Source of the DNA: Erythrobacter sp. UBA3075
GTDB lineage: Bacteria > Pseudomonadota > Alphaproteobacteria > Sphingomonadales > Sphingomonadaceae
Direction: 5' to 3'
Assembly: GCA_002367375.1 (NCBI GenBank)
Contig: DFBR01000189.1
Span: forward strand, 815 to 12,802
Length of the DNA stretch: 11,988 nt
Of the stretch, positions 1-6,106 are shown in pieces. The notes under the pieces are model-generated. The model ran no database searches, was not told where the DNA came from, and was given only the letters and a program-made list of their open reading frames with translations. The stretch's first letter is position 1. The number at the start of each line of letters is the position of its first letter. Made by a program: the position numbers and the translations under genes.

Positions 1-767
1 GCCGCAAGGTTGTTGATCGAAACTTCGATCAAATCGGTCCAGCGGTTCTTGGGCGCATATTCCTCCAGATAGAGTGCTGCGAGTACGCCAATCGGGAAAG
101 CCAGCAGCAAGGTCACGATCATCGTCAGGATTGAGCCCTTGAGCGCTCCCCAAATGCCGACCAGTTGTGGATCGGTGGCGTCGGCGCGGGTCAAAAAGCC
201 GCTGTCGAAATTGTCCTGCAACAAGCCGCGATCGGCAAGATTAGTGGCCAATGGCTGCAAGGCCAACTGACCATCGCCTGCATAGGCACTGGCCAGGTCT
301 TCGGACGTTGGCAGCCAGAATTCACTTTCCTGGCGCAGCAGCGCAGGGTTGGAAAAAACCTCGCGGGCAACGATACGCCAAGATTCACTGTTGATGTGCT
401 GGGCAGCCTCTTCGCCAAGACTTTGCTCGGCACTGAACTGGACGACCTCACGCAGGCCCTGTCCACTCAGCCGCTGCACGGCCTCGTTTTCATTGATGAC
501 CTGCGGCGGAAGCGAGAGGCCCATTTCAGGGAAATCGACCGCCACCTTCAATTCAGAACGCTGAAAACCGCCAATTCCATTTAGCGCCATCGTGATGAGC
601 AGGAACAGCAGCACCGCAACCGAAAAGATGATGGCAGAAAGACCAAGCGCCTTGAACCGGCGTTCGGCAGCATAGCGTTTCTTCAGCCGTGCTTCGAAAG
701 CCGGCGTGCGGGTGGGAGGAAGCCCTGCTGCGGGGCCTGTCGCGGAAATGTTGGCCGTCTCACTCAT
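1..767 (-). CDS. pstA: PstA, phosphate ABC transporter permease (C-terminal part beyond window)
   Basis: This is the second inner-membrane permease subunit of the high-affinity PstSCAB phosphate importer. I translated it directly: 255 codons are visible from the ATG at 765-767, and the frame is still open at base 1. The order is a basic cytoplasmic leader (residues 1-38, with a KKRYAAERRF stretch), a first membrane helix (about 40-62), a long soluble region (about 65-205), then the start of the transport domain (GALKGSILTMIVTLLLAFPIG, then LYLEEYAPKNRW, about 207-243), which is characteristic of PstA. The soluble insert makes it much longer at the N terminus than E. coli PstA; this resembles the DUF3333-type extension known in alphaproteobacterial PstA. 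The ATG lies inside the end of pstC (8-bp overlap), so translational coupling is likely. pstB, phoU and phoB are expected further left, outside the window. Confidence 0.93.
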   Translation of the reverse strand, partial: MSETANISATGPAAGLPPTRTPAFEARLKKRYAAERRFKALGLSAIIFSVAVLLFLLITMALNGIGGFQRSELKVAVDFPEMGLSLPPQVINENEAVQRLSGQGLREVVQFSAEQSLGEEAAQHINSESWRIVAREVFSNPALLRQESEFWLPTSEDLASAYAGDGQLALQPLATNLADRGLLQDNFDSGFLTRADATDPQLVGIWGALKGSILTMIVTLLLAFPIGVLAALYLEEYAPKNRWTDLIEVSINNLA

Positions 768-2145
768 AGGCTTCGCGGAACCTCTTTACGACGCGCAAAG
801 CGATGAAATTCAGCGCTAACGTAACCAAAAACAACACAAAGCCGAGCGCGAAAGCGGCCAGCGTCGCCGGGTGATCGAAGCTGCCTTCGCCGGTCAGGAG
901 CGCAACAATTTGCACAGTGACGGTAGTCATTGAGTCGAGCGGATTGGCCGACAAATTTGCGGCCGTAGAGGCGGCCATCACCACGATCATCGTCTCACCA
1001 ATAGCACGGCTAATCGCCAGCATCACGCCGCCAACGATCCCCGGCAGTGCGGCGGGGACTATCACGCGGCTGATCGTTTCATTGGTTGTTGCACCCATGG
1101 CCAGCGAACCATCGCGCATTGCCTGCGGCACAGCGGCAATGGAATCGTCGGCCATCGAGCTGACGAAGGGAATGATCATCACCCCCATCACCAGTCCTGC
1201 AGCGAGCGCGCTTTCGCTCGATGGATTGCTCGCGCCCAGCGAAATCGCAAAATCGCGAATGGATGGTGCGATGGTGAGTGCGGCGAAATATCCGTAGACG
1301 ACGGTCGGCACACCGGCGAGGATTTCCAGCGCGGGTTTAACCCAGCTGCGCAGCTTTGGATGAGCATATTGAGTGAGGTAGATCGCGCTCATCATGCCTA
1401 GTGGAATGGCAACGACCATGGCAATGATCGCACCGATAAACAGCGTACCCCAGAACAGCGGGATTGCTCCGTAGCGGTCGCCATCGGGATGGGCTGCGTT
1501 CCCCATCGGATCAGGATTCCACTGAGTGCCGAATAGGAAATCTATCGGTGAGATCATGCTGAAGAAGCGCACCGTCTCAAACACCAGTGTCACGAAAATG
1601 CCAAATGTCGTCAGAATGGCGACCAGCGAGGCAATCAGCAGCGCAGCCAGCACCAGCCGCTCGACTTTGGTGCGCGCGGCGAAGTCGGGCTTAAGCCGGA
1701 GGAATGCCCATGCCGCTCCGGCAAGTGCAATCAGGATGCCGACGATCAGTCCGATCAGATCGTAACGAGCAATTGCCTCACGAAAGGGCTCAGCAAGCGC
1801 GTAGGCCTCTTCATTCAGAATTCGAGTGTCGGCACCCCCTGCGATGTTGCGCGCCTCAATCAGGATCGCATCGCGCAGAAGCCCGAATTCCGGGAGCTGT
1901 TCTGCCTGCGGGCTGGCGAGTACTTGGGATAGGACCAATTGGCCGGAAATCGCATTCCAGACTATGAACCACAGGATTAGCGGCACTCCGATCCAGAGCG
2001 CCGCATACCAGGCGTGATAGCTCGGCAGGGCAGCGATTCGCCCGTGCGGTGCATCGCGCTTGAATGTCCACGCACGCGCACGGGCCACAAGCCAGCCGGC
2101 AAGTCCGAGCCCTAGGGCCAACAGAAACGGCAAAGCTGGTGACAT
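760..2145 (-). CDS. pstC: PstC, phosphate ABC transporter permease
   Basis: This is an inner-membrane permease subunit that pairs with PstA to form the phosphate channel. It has 461 residues, far longer than the roughly 320 of E. coli PstC. The extra length is N-terminal: helices at about 4-22 and 47-67, a soluble loop (about 70-125), another helix (about 129-149), then a helix at about 163-188 that begins the canonical part. The transport domain is clear: YGAIPLFWGTLFIGAIIAMVVAIPLG (about 225-250), AGVPTVVYGYFA (277-288), and the ABC-contact (EAA-type) loop around GATTNETISRVIVPAALPGI (351-370), followed by SRAIGETM. The ATG at 2143-2145 is 17 bp after the pstS stop, so the two genes are surely co-transcribed. 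The ribosome site is weak (GGGGA is rather far upstream). The stop codon overlaps the start of pstA. Confidence 0.96.
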   Translation of the reverse strand: MSPALPFLLALGLGLAGWLVARARAWTFKRDAPHGRIAALPSYHAWYAALWIGVPLILWFIVWNAISGQLVLSQVLASPQAEQLPEFGLLRDAILIEARNIAGGADTRILNEEAYALAEPFREAIARYDLIGLIVGILIALAGAAWAFLRLKPDFAARTKVERLVLAALLIASLVAILTTFGIFVTLVFETVRFFSMISPIDFLFGTQWNPDPMGNAAHPDGDRYGAIPLFWGTLFIGAIIAMVVAIPLGMMSAIYLTQYAHPKLRSWVKPALEILAGVPTVVYGYFAALTIAPSIRDFAISLGASNPSSESALAAGLVMGVMIIPFVSSMADDSIAAVPQAMRDGSLAMGATTNETISRVIVPAALPGIVGGVMLAISRAIGETMIVVMAASTAANLSANPLDSMTTVTVQIVALLTGEGSFDHPATLAAFALGFVLFLVTLALNFIALRVVKRFREAYE

Positions 2146-2162
2146 CGCTTTGTTTCAGTCCC

Positions 2163-3200
2163 CTATTGCAAGTCTTCAGCAGTCAAAGTCGGGAGTTCAG
2201 TAGTAGCGGCGGTCATGGCTTCCATGACCTCGCCACGATTCGTAACCAAACCGATTTCTGCCAGTGGACCGTCTTCGCCCCAATTGGCAACCCATGTGGA
2301 GAGGAATTCCTCAATACCGGGGATGATCCCGATATGCGCCTTTTTCAGATAGATGAAGAGCGGACGAGCACCAGGGTAGTCGAAGCTGGAAATGTTCTCG
2401 TAGGTCGGTTCGACACCGTTCATCGAAAGGCCCTGCACACGGTCCGAATTAGCATCGAGATAGGAAAAGCCGAACACGCCTACGGCATTCGCGTTGCCTT
2501 CGATCTTTTGCACGATCAGATTGTCTTGCTCGCCCTGATCGACATATTTTCCGTCCGAACGTACTTCGGTGCATATGCGGTCGTGCGCATCTTCTTCCAA
2601 TCCTTCAGGAAGCGGGCCGGCTTCGCAGCCAACTTCGAGGATCAGCTCGGCCAGCGCGTCACGCGTGCCCGAAGTAGAAGGTGGGCCGTAAACCAGGATC
2701 GGCAGATCGGGGAGCGAAGGATCTACATCGCTCCAGGTCTCGTTGGTCTGCTCCTCGCCGTAAGGATTGGCGGCGATGGCGCGGTAGACGATTTCCGGGG
2801 TCAGATCCATCTCAATGCCGCCACGGGCGCTGGCAAAGGCGATCCCGTCCATGCCAACCTGAATTTCGACGATCTCTTCAACACCATTCGCCTGACATGC
2901 CTCGAACTCACTCAACTTCATACGGCGTGATGCATTGGCGAAATCGGGCGTGTTATAGCCAACGCCGCGGCAGAACCGATCGATCCCGCCGCCAGTGCCA
3001 ATGGATTCGACGTTCGCGGCCGGAAAATCGGGATATTCGCGCTTGAACTCTTCCGAAATTCGGGTTGCGAAAGGATATACGGTGGAGGATCCTGCTGCGT
3101 GGATGGCATCGCGGCTGTCACCGCTGGCACCGTCCTGCGAGCCGCAGGCTGTAAGGGCGGTCGCGGCGAGCGCGATGGCGGCGATGGTAATTTTCTTCAT
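2163..3200 (-). CDS. pstS: PstS, periplasmic phosphate-binding lipoprotein
   Basis: This is the high-affinity phosphate receptor that delivers Pi to PstCA. The protein has 345 residues from the ATG at 3198-3200. I chose that start because it gives a textbook lipoprotein signal (MKK, a hydrophobic run, then lipobox LTAC with Cys19) and because AGAGGG sits eight bases upstream. The reading frame is open further upstream, but that part overlaps the porin gene and is not needed. Family signatures are present: AAGSSTVYPF just after the signal, SIGTGGGIDRFCRG, and TSGTRDAL in the second lobe; these Ser, Thr, Arg and Asp residues usually contact phosphate. A lipid anchor suggests inner-membrane tethering, unlike soluble E. 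coli PstS. It lies 76 bp after the porin gene and 17 bp before pstC. Confidence 0.96.
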   Translation of the reverse strand: MKKITIAAIALAATALTACGSQDGASGDSRDAIHAAGSSTVYPFATRISEEFKREYPDFPAANVESIGTGGGIDRFCRGVGYNTPDFANASRRMKLSEFEACQANGVEEIVEIQVGMDGIAFASARGGIEMDLTPEIVYRAIAANPYGEEQTNETWSDVDPSLPDLPILVYGPPSTSGTRDALAELILEVGCEAGPLPEGLEEDAHDRICTEVRSDGKYVDQGEQDNLIVQKIEGNANAVGVFGFSYLDANSDRVQGLSMNGVEPTYENISSFDYPGARPLFIYLKKAHIGIIPGIEEFLSTWVANWGEDGPLAEIGLVTNRGEVMEAMTAATTELPTLTAEDLQ

Positions 3201-3237
3201 GGTCGTGTCCCTCTCGGTTGCGAATATTGAGCTAGCT

Positions 3238-3263
3238 GCCCCTGACGTGTTCACGCAAAGGGC
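3238..3263 (-). promoter_or_regulatory. Intercistronic stem-loop between porin gene and pstS
   Basis: On the minus strand the arms GCCCTTTGCGT and ACGTCAGGGGC enclose a GAAC loop; 10 of 11 positions pair, two of them as G-U wobbles, with one T-C mismatch. It begins 13 bases after the porin stop and ends 37 bases before the pstS start. No T-run follows, so it is not a standard intrinsic terminator. A role in mRNA processing, protection of an upstream 3' end, or partial attenuation between a very abundant porin and PstS is inferred, not shown. Confidence 0.5.
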
Positions 3264-3276
3264 GAAGGTTGATTGT

Positions 3277-4506
3277 CTAGAAATCGAATTCAACGCGCAT
3301 TCCGACGACGTCAGCGCTGTAATCGCGGTCGCCCGAGGGCAGCGCGAAGGCTGCATCGTCATACTCCAGCCTGCCGTAGTTGATTTGGAAACGGGTGTGG
3401 TCGGTGCTGGTCCAGATCAGTGAGGTCAGGAAACCGTTCTGTGTTCCGCCAAGGATTCCGGCGTCGGCATCATTCAGTTCAAGATAGTCATAACGGACAT
3501 TGAGCTGCACCGCGCCAATCCCGCCTTCTCCGACCGGGTTCGCTGGGCGCGTGCGATTAAAGCGGCCACCGCGGTAACCGCGGCTGTCTCCCGGGGTTAG
3601 GAACACGCCAGCTTCGACGAACCCGCCGTGGAAAGTGGCGTCTTGCATGATCGGCAGGCCCGAAACTTCCTGCCGATATCCCTCGGCAGCAACATGGAAC
3701 GGGCCATTGATCGCCGCGAATTCGAGGCCTGCTCCGAATTCGCTTGTCGCGTCAAAGCGGTCTGTGTTGATTAGGCGATTGGAAGTGAAGTGCACCAGCG
3801 GGCGCTGGCGATAACGCACGGTCTCTCCATCACCGATTTCGGCATAGTGTAGCGAACCGCCAAAGTGCAGCTGCGTGGCGCCGACTTCGGGGAAGAAGGC
3901 AGCGCGGCCATCCACGCTCCAGCGATTGCTGCCGGGCAGGTCTTCGAGATTGTCGGTGAATACACCGCCAGAGATCAGCACATTATCGCCGCCATATTCC
4001 ACCGCCACACCGGCGCGGCGGGTGAAGCCGAAAGCGTCGGTAAAGGCCGCACGCTCGATGAAGGATGTAAAGCGGCTGCTGGTCAGCTCTTCCATCGATT
4101 GGAAATTGTTGAACTGGCCGACCATAATGTCAAAATCGCCCGCGCCATATTCGATCAGGGCATCGGTGATGGTCACTTCGTTGCCGGCAAAGTCCACCTC
4201 CATCTTGTAGGAGAAACCGCCAGGAATATCGCCGCTGACGCCAAGGCGTGCGCGGCGCGCTTCTGCGTCAAAACCGTCGGCCAGGCCGAGTCCATCGGGC
4301 AGGGCGGTCCACCCCGCGTCCAGCATCAGGCGACCGAACGGCTTGAACGTGAACCCGTCCTCGTTTTCGACTTCGGCCGCAGCACCCATGCTACCTTGCG
4401 TCGATGACTGTGCCGGTTGCGCATCACTTTCTTGCGTATCCTGCGCCCAAACCGGGCAGGAAATCGCCATCACCGCAGCAGCGGAAAGAAGAAGTGTTGA
4501 GCGCAT
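3277..4506 (-). CDS. Phosphate-selective porin, OprP/OprO family
   Basis: This is an outer-membrane beta-barrel that lets phosphate (or polyphosphate) into the periplasm. The predicted precursor has 409 residues from the ATG at 4504-4506. That start gives a Sec signal (MRSTLLLSAAAVMAIS, cleavage probably after PVWA); the frame is open further upstream, but that would put 19 extra residues before the signal. The body shows the Porin_O_P pattern: FKPFGRLMLDAG near the N terminus, FDAEARRARLGVSGDIPGGF, YKMEVDFAGN, then many alternating amphipathic strands, ending in VEFDF with the C-terminal Phe typical of BAM substrates. Position between phoR and pstS, and the PhoB-like repeats directly upstream, support a phosphate role. 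Exact substrate (phosphate or pyrophosphate) cannot be told from sequence. The ribosome site is weak. Confidence 0.9.
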   Translation of the reverse strand: MRSTLLLSAAAVMAISCPVWAQDTQESDAQPAQSSTQGSMGAAAEVENEDGFTFKPFGRLMLDAGWTALPDGLGLADGFDAEARRARLGVSGDIPGGFSYKMEVDFAGNEVTITDALIEYGAGDFDIMVGQFNNFQSMEELTSSRFTSFIERAAFTDAFGFTRRAGVAVEYGGDNVLISGGVFTDNLEDLPGSNRWSVDGRAAFFPEVGATQLHFGGSLHYAEIGDGETVRYRQRPLVHFTSNRLINTDRFDATSEFGAGLEFAAINGPFHVAAEGYRQEVSGLPIMQDATFHGGFVEAGVFLTPGDSRGYRGGRFNRTRPANPVGEGGIGAVQLNVRYDYLELNDADAGILGGTQNGFLTSLIWTSTDHTRFQINYGRLEYDDAAFALPSGDRDYSADVVGMRVEFDF

Positions 4507-4532
4507 GTTTCGTGCTATTCCGTGTAGAAGTC

Positions 4533-4598
4533 TGACTTGTGGCAACGCGCTTATGTCAGGCACATTACGGTTTTATGACATCGAAAAATGACTTGTGG
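4533..4598. repeat. 10-bp direct repeat TGACTTGTGG flanking the Pho box
   Basis: TGACTTGTGG occurs at 4533-4542 and again at 4589-4598 with the same orientation, 56 bp apart, one copy on each side of the three PhoB-like repeats. Both copies lie in the 120-bp gap between phoR and the porin gene. On the minus strand each reads CCACAAGTCA, whose AGTCA end resembles part of a PhoB half-site. Function is unknown; a binding site for a second regulator, extra weak PhoB contacts or chance are all possible. Confidence 0.5.
4553..4581 (-). promoter_or_regulatory. Pho box: three PhoB-like repeats upstream of the porin-pst operon
   Basis: On the minus strand three 7-mers follow each other with 4-bp spacers, an exact 11-bp period: ATGTCAT (4581-4575), CCGTAAT (4570-4564) and CTGACAT (4559-4553). 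Against the enterobacterial half-site CTGTCAT they match at 6, 5 and 6 of 7 bases, and the first spacer is AAAA as in the classical Pho box. The last repeat ends 46 bp before the porin ATG, suitable for PhoB replacing a -35 element. I could not identify a convincing -10. PhoB control of porin, pstS, pstC and pstA follows by inference. Confidence 0.72.
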
Positions 4599-4626
4599 AA
4601 ACTGCGGTGCAGCGCCTGCGCGATTG

Positions 4627-5820
4627 CTATGAAGAAACCGTAGGTAGGCGGACTGTCACAGTCGTGCCTGCGCCCTTTTCGCTGGTAATGTCGAGCCGTC
4701 CGCGATGGCGTTCGACGATATGCTTGACGATAGCGAGGCCAAGACCGGTTCCGCCCACTGCTCGGCTGCGGCCTGGGTCTGTGCGATAGAAACGGCGGGT
4801 AAGGTGCGGAAGGTGCTCCGCATCGATACCTTCGCCGCGATCGGTGATTTCAAGCACCGCCATCGCCCGTTCGCCTTTTCGCACCCTGACAGTGACTGGC
4901 GTATCGGACTGGCCGTATTTCAATGCGTTATCGACGAGATTGCGGACCAATTGCTCCAGCTGGCTGTGATCGCCACGTACCAAGACGCTTTTCTTCGGCA
5001 TTTTCAGCTTTATGCGCTCCAACTGTTCAAATCCTGCGCTGTCCCGTGCTGCTTGACTGACCAATTGGTTGAAGTCGAGCTCTGTACTGGGGAAGTCATG
5101 CTTTTCCGCCTCGGCGCGGCTTAGCGACATGAGGTCTTCGACCAGCGCCTGCAATCGTCGCGCCTCGCGCAGGACAGTAGCGTAAAATGCCTTCACTTTT
5201 TCCGGAGGGACAGCATCGCCCTCCTCCTTCAGCGTTTCCATATAGCCGATGATCGACGCCAGCGGCGTACGTAATTCGTGGCTGGCATTGGCGACGAAAT
5301 CGGTATGGGCGCGGCTGACGTCAGCTTCCGACGTGCGATTGATGAGTTCTACCAGGCAATAACGCTCATCAATTCGTTGCAACGTCATCTGCCAATTGCT
5401 GCGTGGTCCTGTCAGCCCCTGAATGGAGGCACTGCCACCTTCTTGGCGGGAGAGTAGGTCGATGGCGGCCGGGTGACGCAAGGCGACGCGCGCGTCCTGA
5501 CCGACAACGTGCTTGCCGATTGCCTCGCGCGCCTGGGCATTGGCAACGATAATTCGGTTCTCGTCGAGCAGCAGGATGGCCAGGCCCGAATGCTCAATCA
5601 GGTCGCGCATCCCGGCAGGGCTGATCGTCATTCCATCGATCGTTTTTTCAGTAACTGCGGCAGGCGGCGGCACGGCGATCCAGAAGGACGCGGCCCACAC
5701 CGCCAACATGGCGAGCACCAGCCAGACGTCGACACCAGAGGCAAGCAGCGCCACCCCGGTAATTGCCGCGAGAAAAAGTCCGGCCGATGGCACAAAACGC
5801 CCTTCCATATGCGCAGCCAT
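4627..5820 (-). CDS. phoR: PhoR, phosphate-regulon sensor histidine kinase
   Basis: This is a membrane kinase that phosphorylates PhoB when phosphate is scarce and is held off by the Pst complex and PhoU. From the ATG at 5818-5820 it has 397 residues: two adjacent N-terminal membrane helices (about 9-30 and 31-50) with almost no periplasmic domain, as usual for PhoR; a PAS-like region (about 65-160, GLAILLLDENRIIVANAQAREAIG); HisKA with FVANASHELRTPLASIIGY (phospho-His181); and HATPase with N294/N298 (N box), DRGEGI (327-332) and GGTGLGLA (356-363). The start is uncertain: ATG at 5806-5808 is equally possible, neither has a good ribosome site, and the frame opens at 5913. A PhoB-like site abuts the start. 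It is followed by the 120-bp regulatory gap before the porin gene. Confidence 0.92.
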   Translation of the reverse strand: MAAHMEGRFVPSAGLFLAAITGVALLASGVDVWLVLAMLAVWAASFWIAVPPPAAVTEKTIDGMTISPAGMRDLIEHSGLAILLLDENRIIVANAQAREAIGKHVVGQDARVALRHPAAIDLLSRQEGGSASIQGLTGPRSNWQMTLQRIDERYCLVELINRTSEADVSRAHTDFVANASHELRTPLASIIGYMETLKEEGDAVPPEKVKAFYATVLREARRLQALVEDLMSLSRAEAEKHDFPSTELDFNQLVSQAARDSAGFEQLERIKLKMPKKSVLVRGDHSQLEQLVRNLVDNALKYGQSDTPVTVRVRKGERAMAVLEITDRGEGIDAEHLPHLTRRFYRTDPGRSRAVGGTGLGLAIVKHIVERHRGRLDITSEKGAGTTVTVRLPTVSS

Positions 5821-5821
5821 A

Positions 5822-5839
5822 GCCACAGTTTTGTGACAA
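5822..5839 (-). promoter_or_regulatory. Possible Pho box at the phoR start
   Basis: The minus strand reads TTGTCAC, AAAA, CTGTGGC, two 7-mers at the 11-bp period of a Pho box. They match CTGTCAT at 5 and 4 of 7, with the classical AAAA spacer. This would fit autoregulation of phoR by PhoB. It sits only two bases upstream of the ATG at 5820, which is too close for a normal -35 substitute, so either the true start is downstream or the site is fortuitous. Confidence 0.35.
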
Positions 5840-5880
5840 ACGCCATCGTTAGCCGCGCAAATTTGTCGACAGTAAAGGCG

Positions 5881-5898
5881 GCGCGACCGGAGCCGCGC
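5881..5898 (-). terminator. Weak hairpin after tRNA-Glu, possible terminator
   Basis: On the minus strand GCGCGGC and GTCGCGC form a seven-pair stem (one G-U) around a TCCG loop, followed by CGCCTTTACTG. It lies 53 bases beyond the tRNA 3' end and upstream of phoR. The T-run is only three bases, so termination would be inefficient at best. The rest of the 131-bp gap between the tRNA and phoR shows nothing else clear except the PhoB-like site. Confidence 0.3.
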
Positions 5899-5951
5899 GG
5901 CATGAAGTGCCAACAGTGTAAAGGGGAAGCGCCAATTCAGCGCGCCATCGG

Positions 5952-6026
5952 TGGTGACCCCTACGGGAATCGAACCCGTGTTTCAGCCGTGAAAGGGCCG
6001 CGTCCTAACCGCTAGACGAAGGGGCC
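5952..6026 (-). tRNA. tRNA-Glu (anticodon TTC)
   Basis: The 75-nt minus-strand sequence folds into a standard cloverleaf. The acceptor arm is GGCCCCT against GGGGTC with the flanking A, the D arm contains the usual AGCGGTTAGGAC, the anticodon loop is CTTTCAC (anticodon TTC) closed by CGGCC and GGCTG, and the T arm is ACGGG, TTCGATT, CCCGT. The discriminator is A and CCA is encoded (5952-5954). TTC reads GAA and, by wobble, GAG. It is a single gene between recJ and phoR. Confidence 0.97.
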
Positions 6027-6044
6027 ACACGCGATGGAGGGGCG

Positions 6045-6073
6045 CACTTAGGGGTGTCGCGCGTGGCGGTCAA
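6045..6073 (-). promoter_or_regulatory. Promoter of tRNA-Glu
   Basis: On the minus strand TTGACC (6073-6068) is followed after exactly 17 bp by TAAGTG (6050-6045), and the mature tRNA begins 18 bp further on. The -35 is near consensus; the -10 is weak, as often seen in GC-rich alphaproteobacteria. The GC-rich stretch just after the -10 (GCGCCCCTCC) could act as a discriminator for stringent control, which is typical of tRNA promoters; that last point is inference. Confidence 0.55.
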
Positions 6074-6106
6074 GCCTTGTCGCACAGGATACATCACAAA
6101 CTTGCG

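Noticed and set aside
165..584. 139-aa open frame on the plus strand
   Set aside because: It lies antisense to the well-supported pstA, and its translation has no domain-like features; it is a codon-bias shadow.
2064..2930. 288-aa open frame on the plus strand
   Set aside because: It is antisense to pstS, whose signal peptide, lipobox and phosphate-binding motifs are unmistakable. The length reflects GC-rich codon structure.
3201..3362. N-terminal extension of pstS in the open frame
   Set aside because: It overlaps the porin gene and would bury the lipoprotein signal inside the protein; the ATG at 3200 has its own ribosome site.
3865..4407. 180-aa open frame on the plus strand
   Set aside because: It is antisense to the porin gene, with no start signal or recognisable domain.
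4507..4563. N-terminal extension of the porin in the open frame
   Set aside because: It would place 19 residues before the signal peptide and would run into the third PhoB-like repeat.
5473..6015. 180-aa plus-strand frame across phoR and the tRNA
   Set aside because: It reads antisense through phoR and the tRNA-Glu gene; its end (GNRTRVSAVKG) is a translated tRNA, a common annotation artefact.
5952..6026. tRNA-Glu 3' end as a phage or island attachment site
   Set aside because: No integrase gene and no second copy of the tRNA 3' end was seen within the window, and the neighbours are housekeeping genes.
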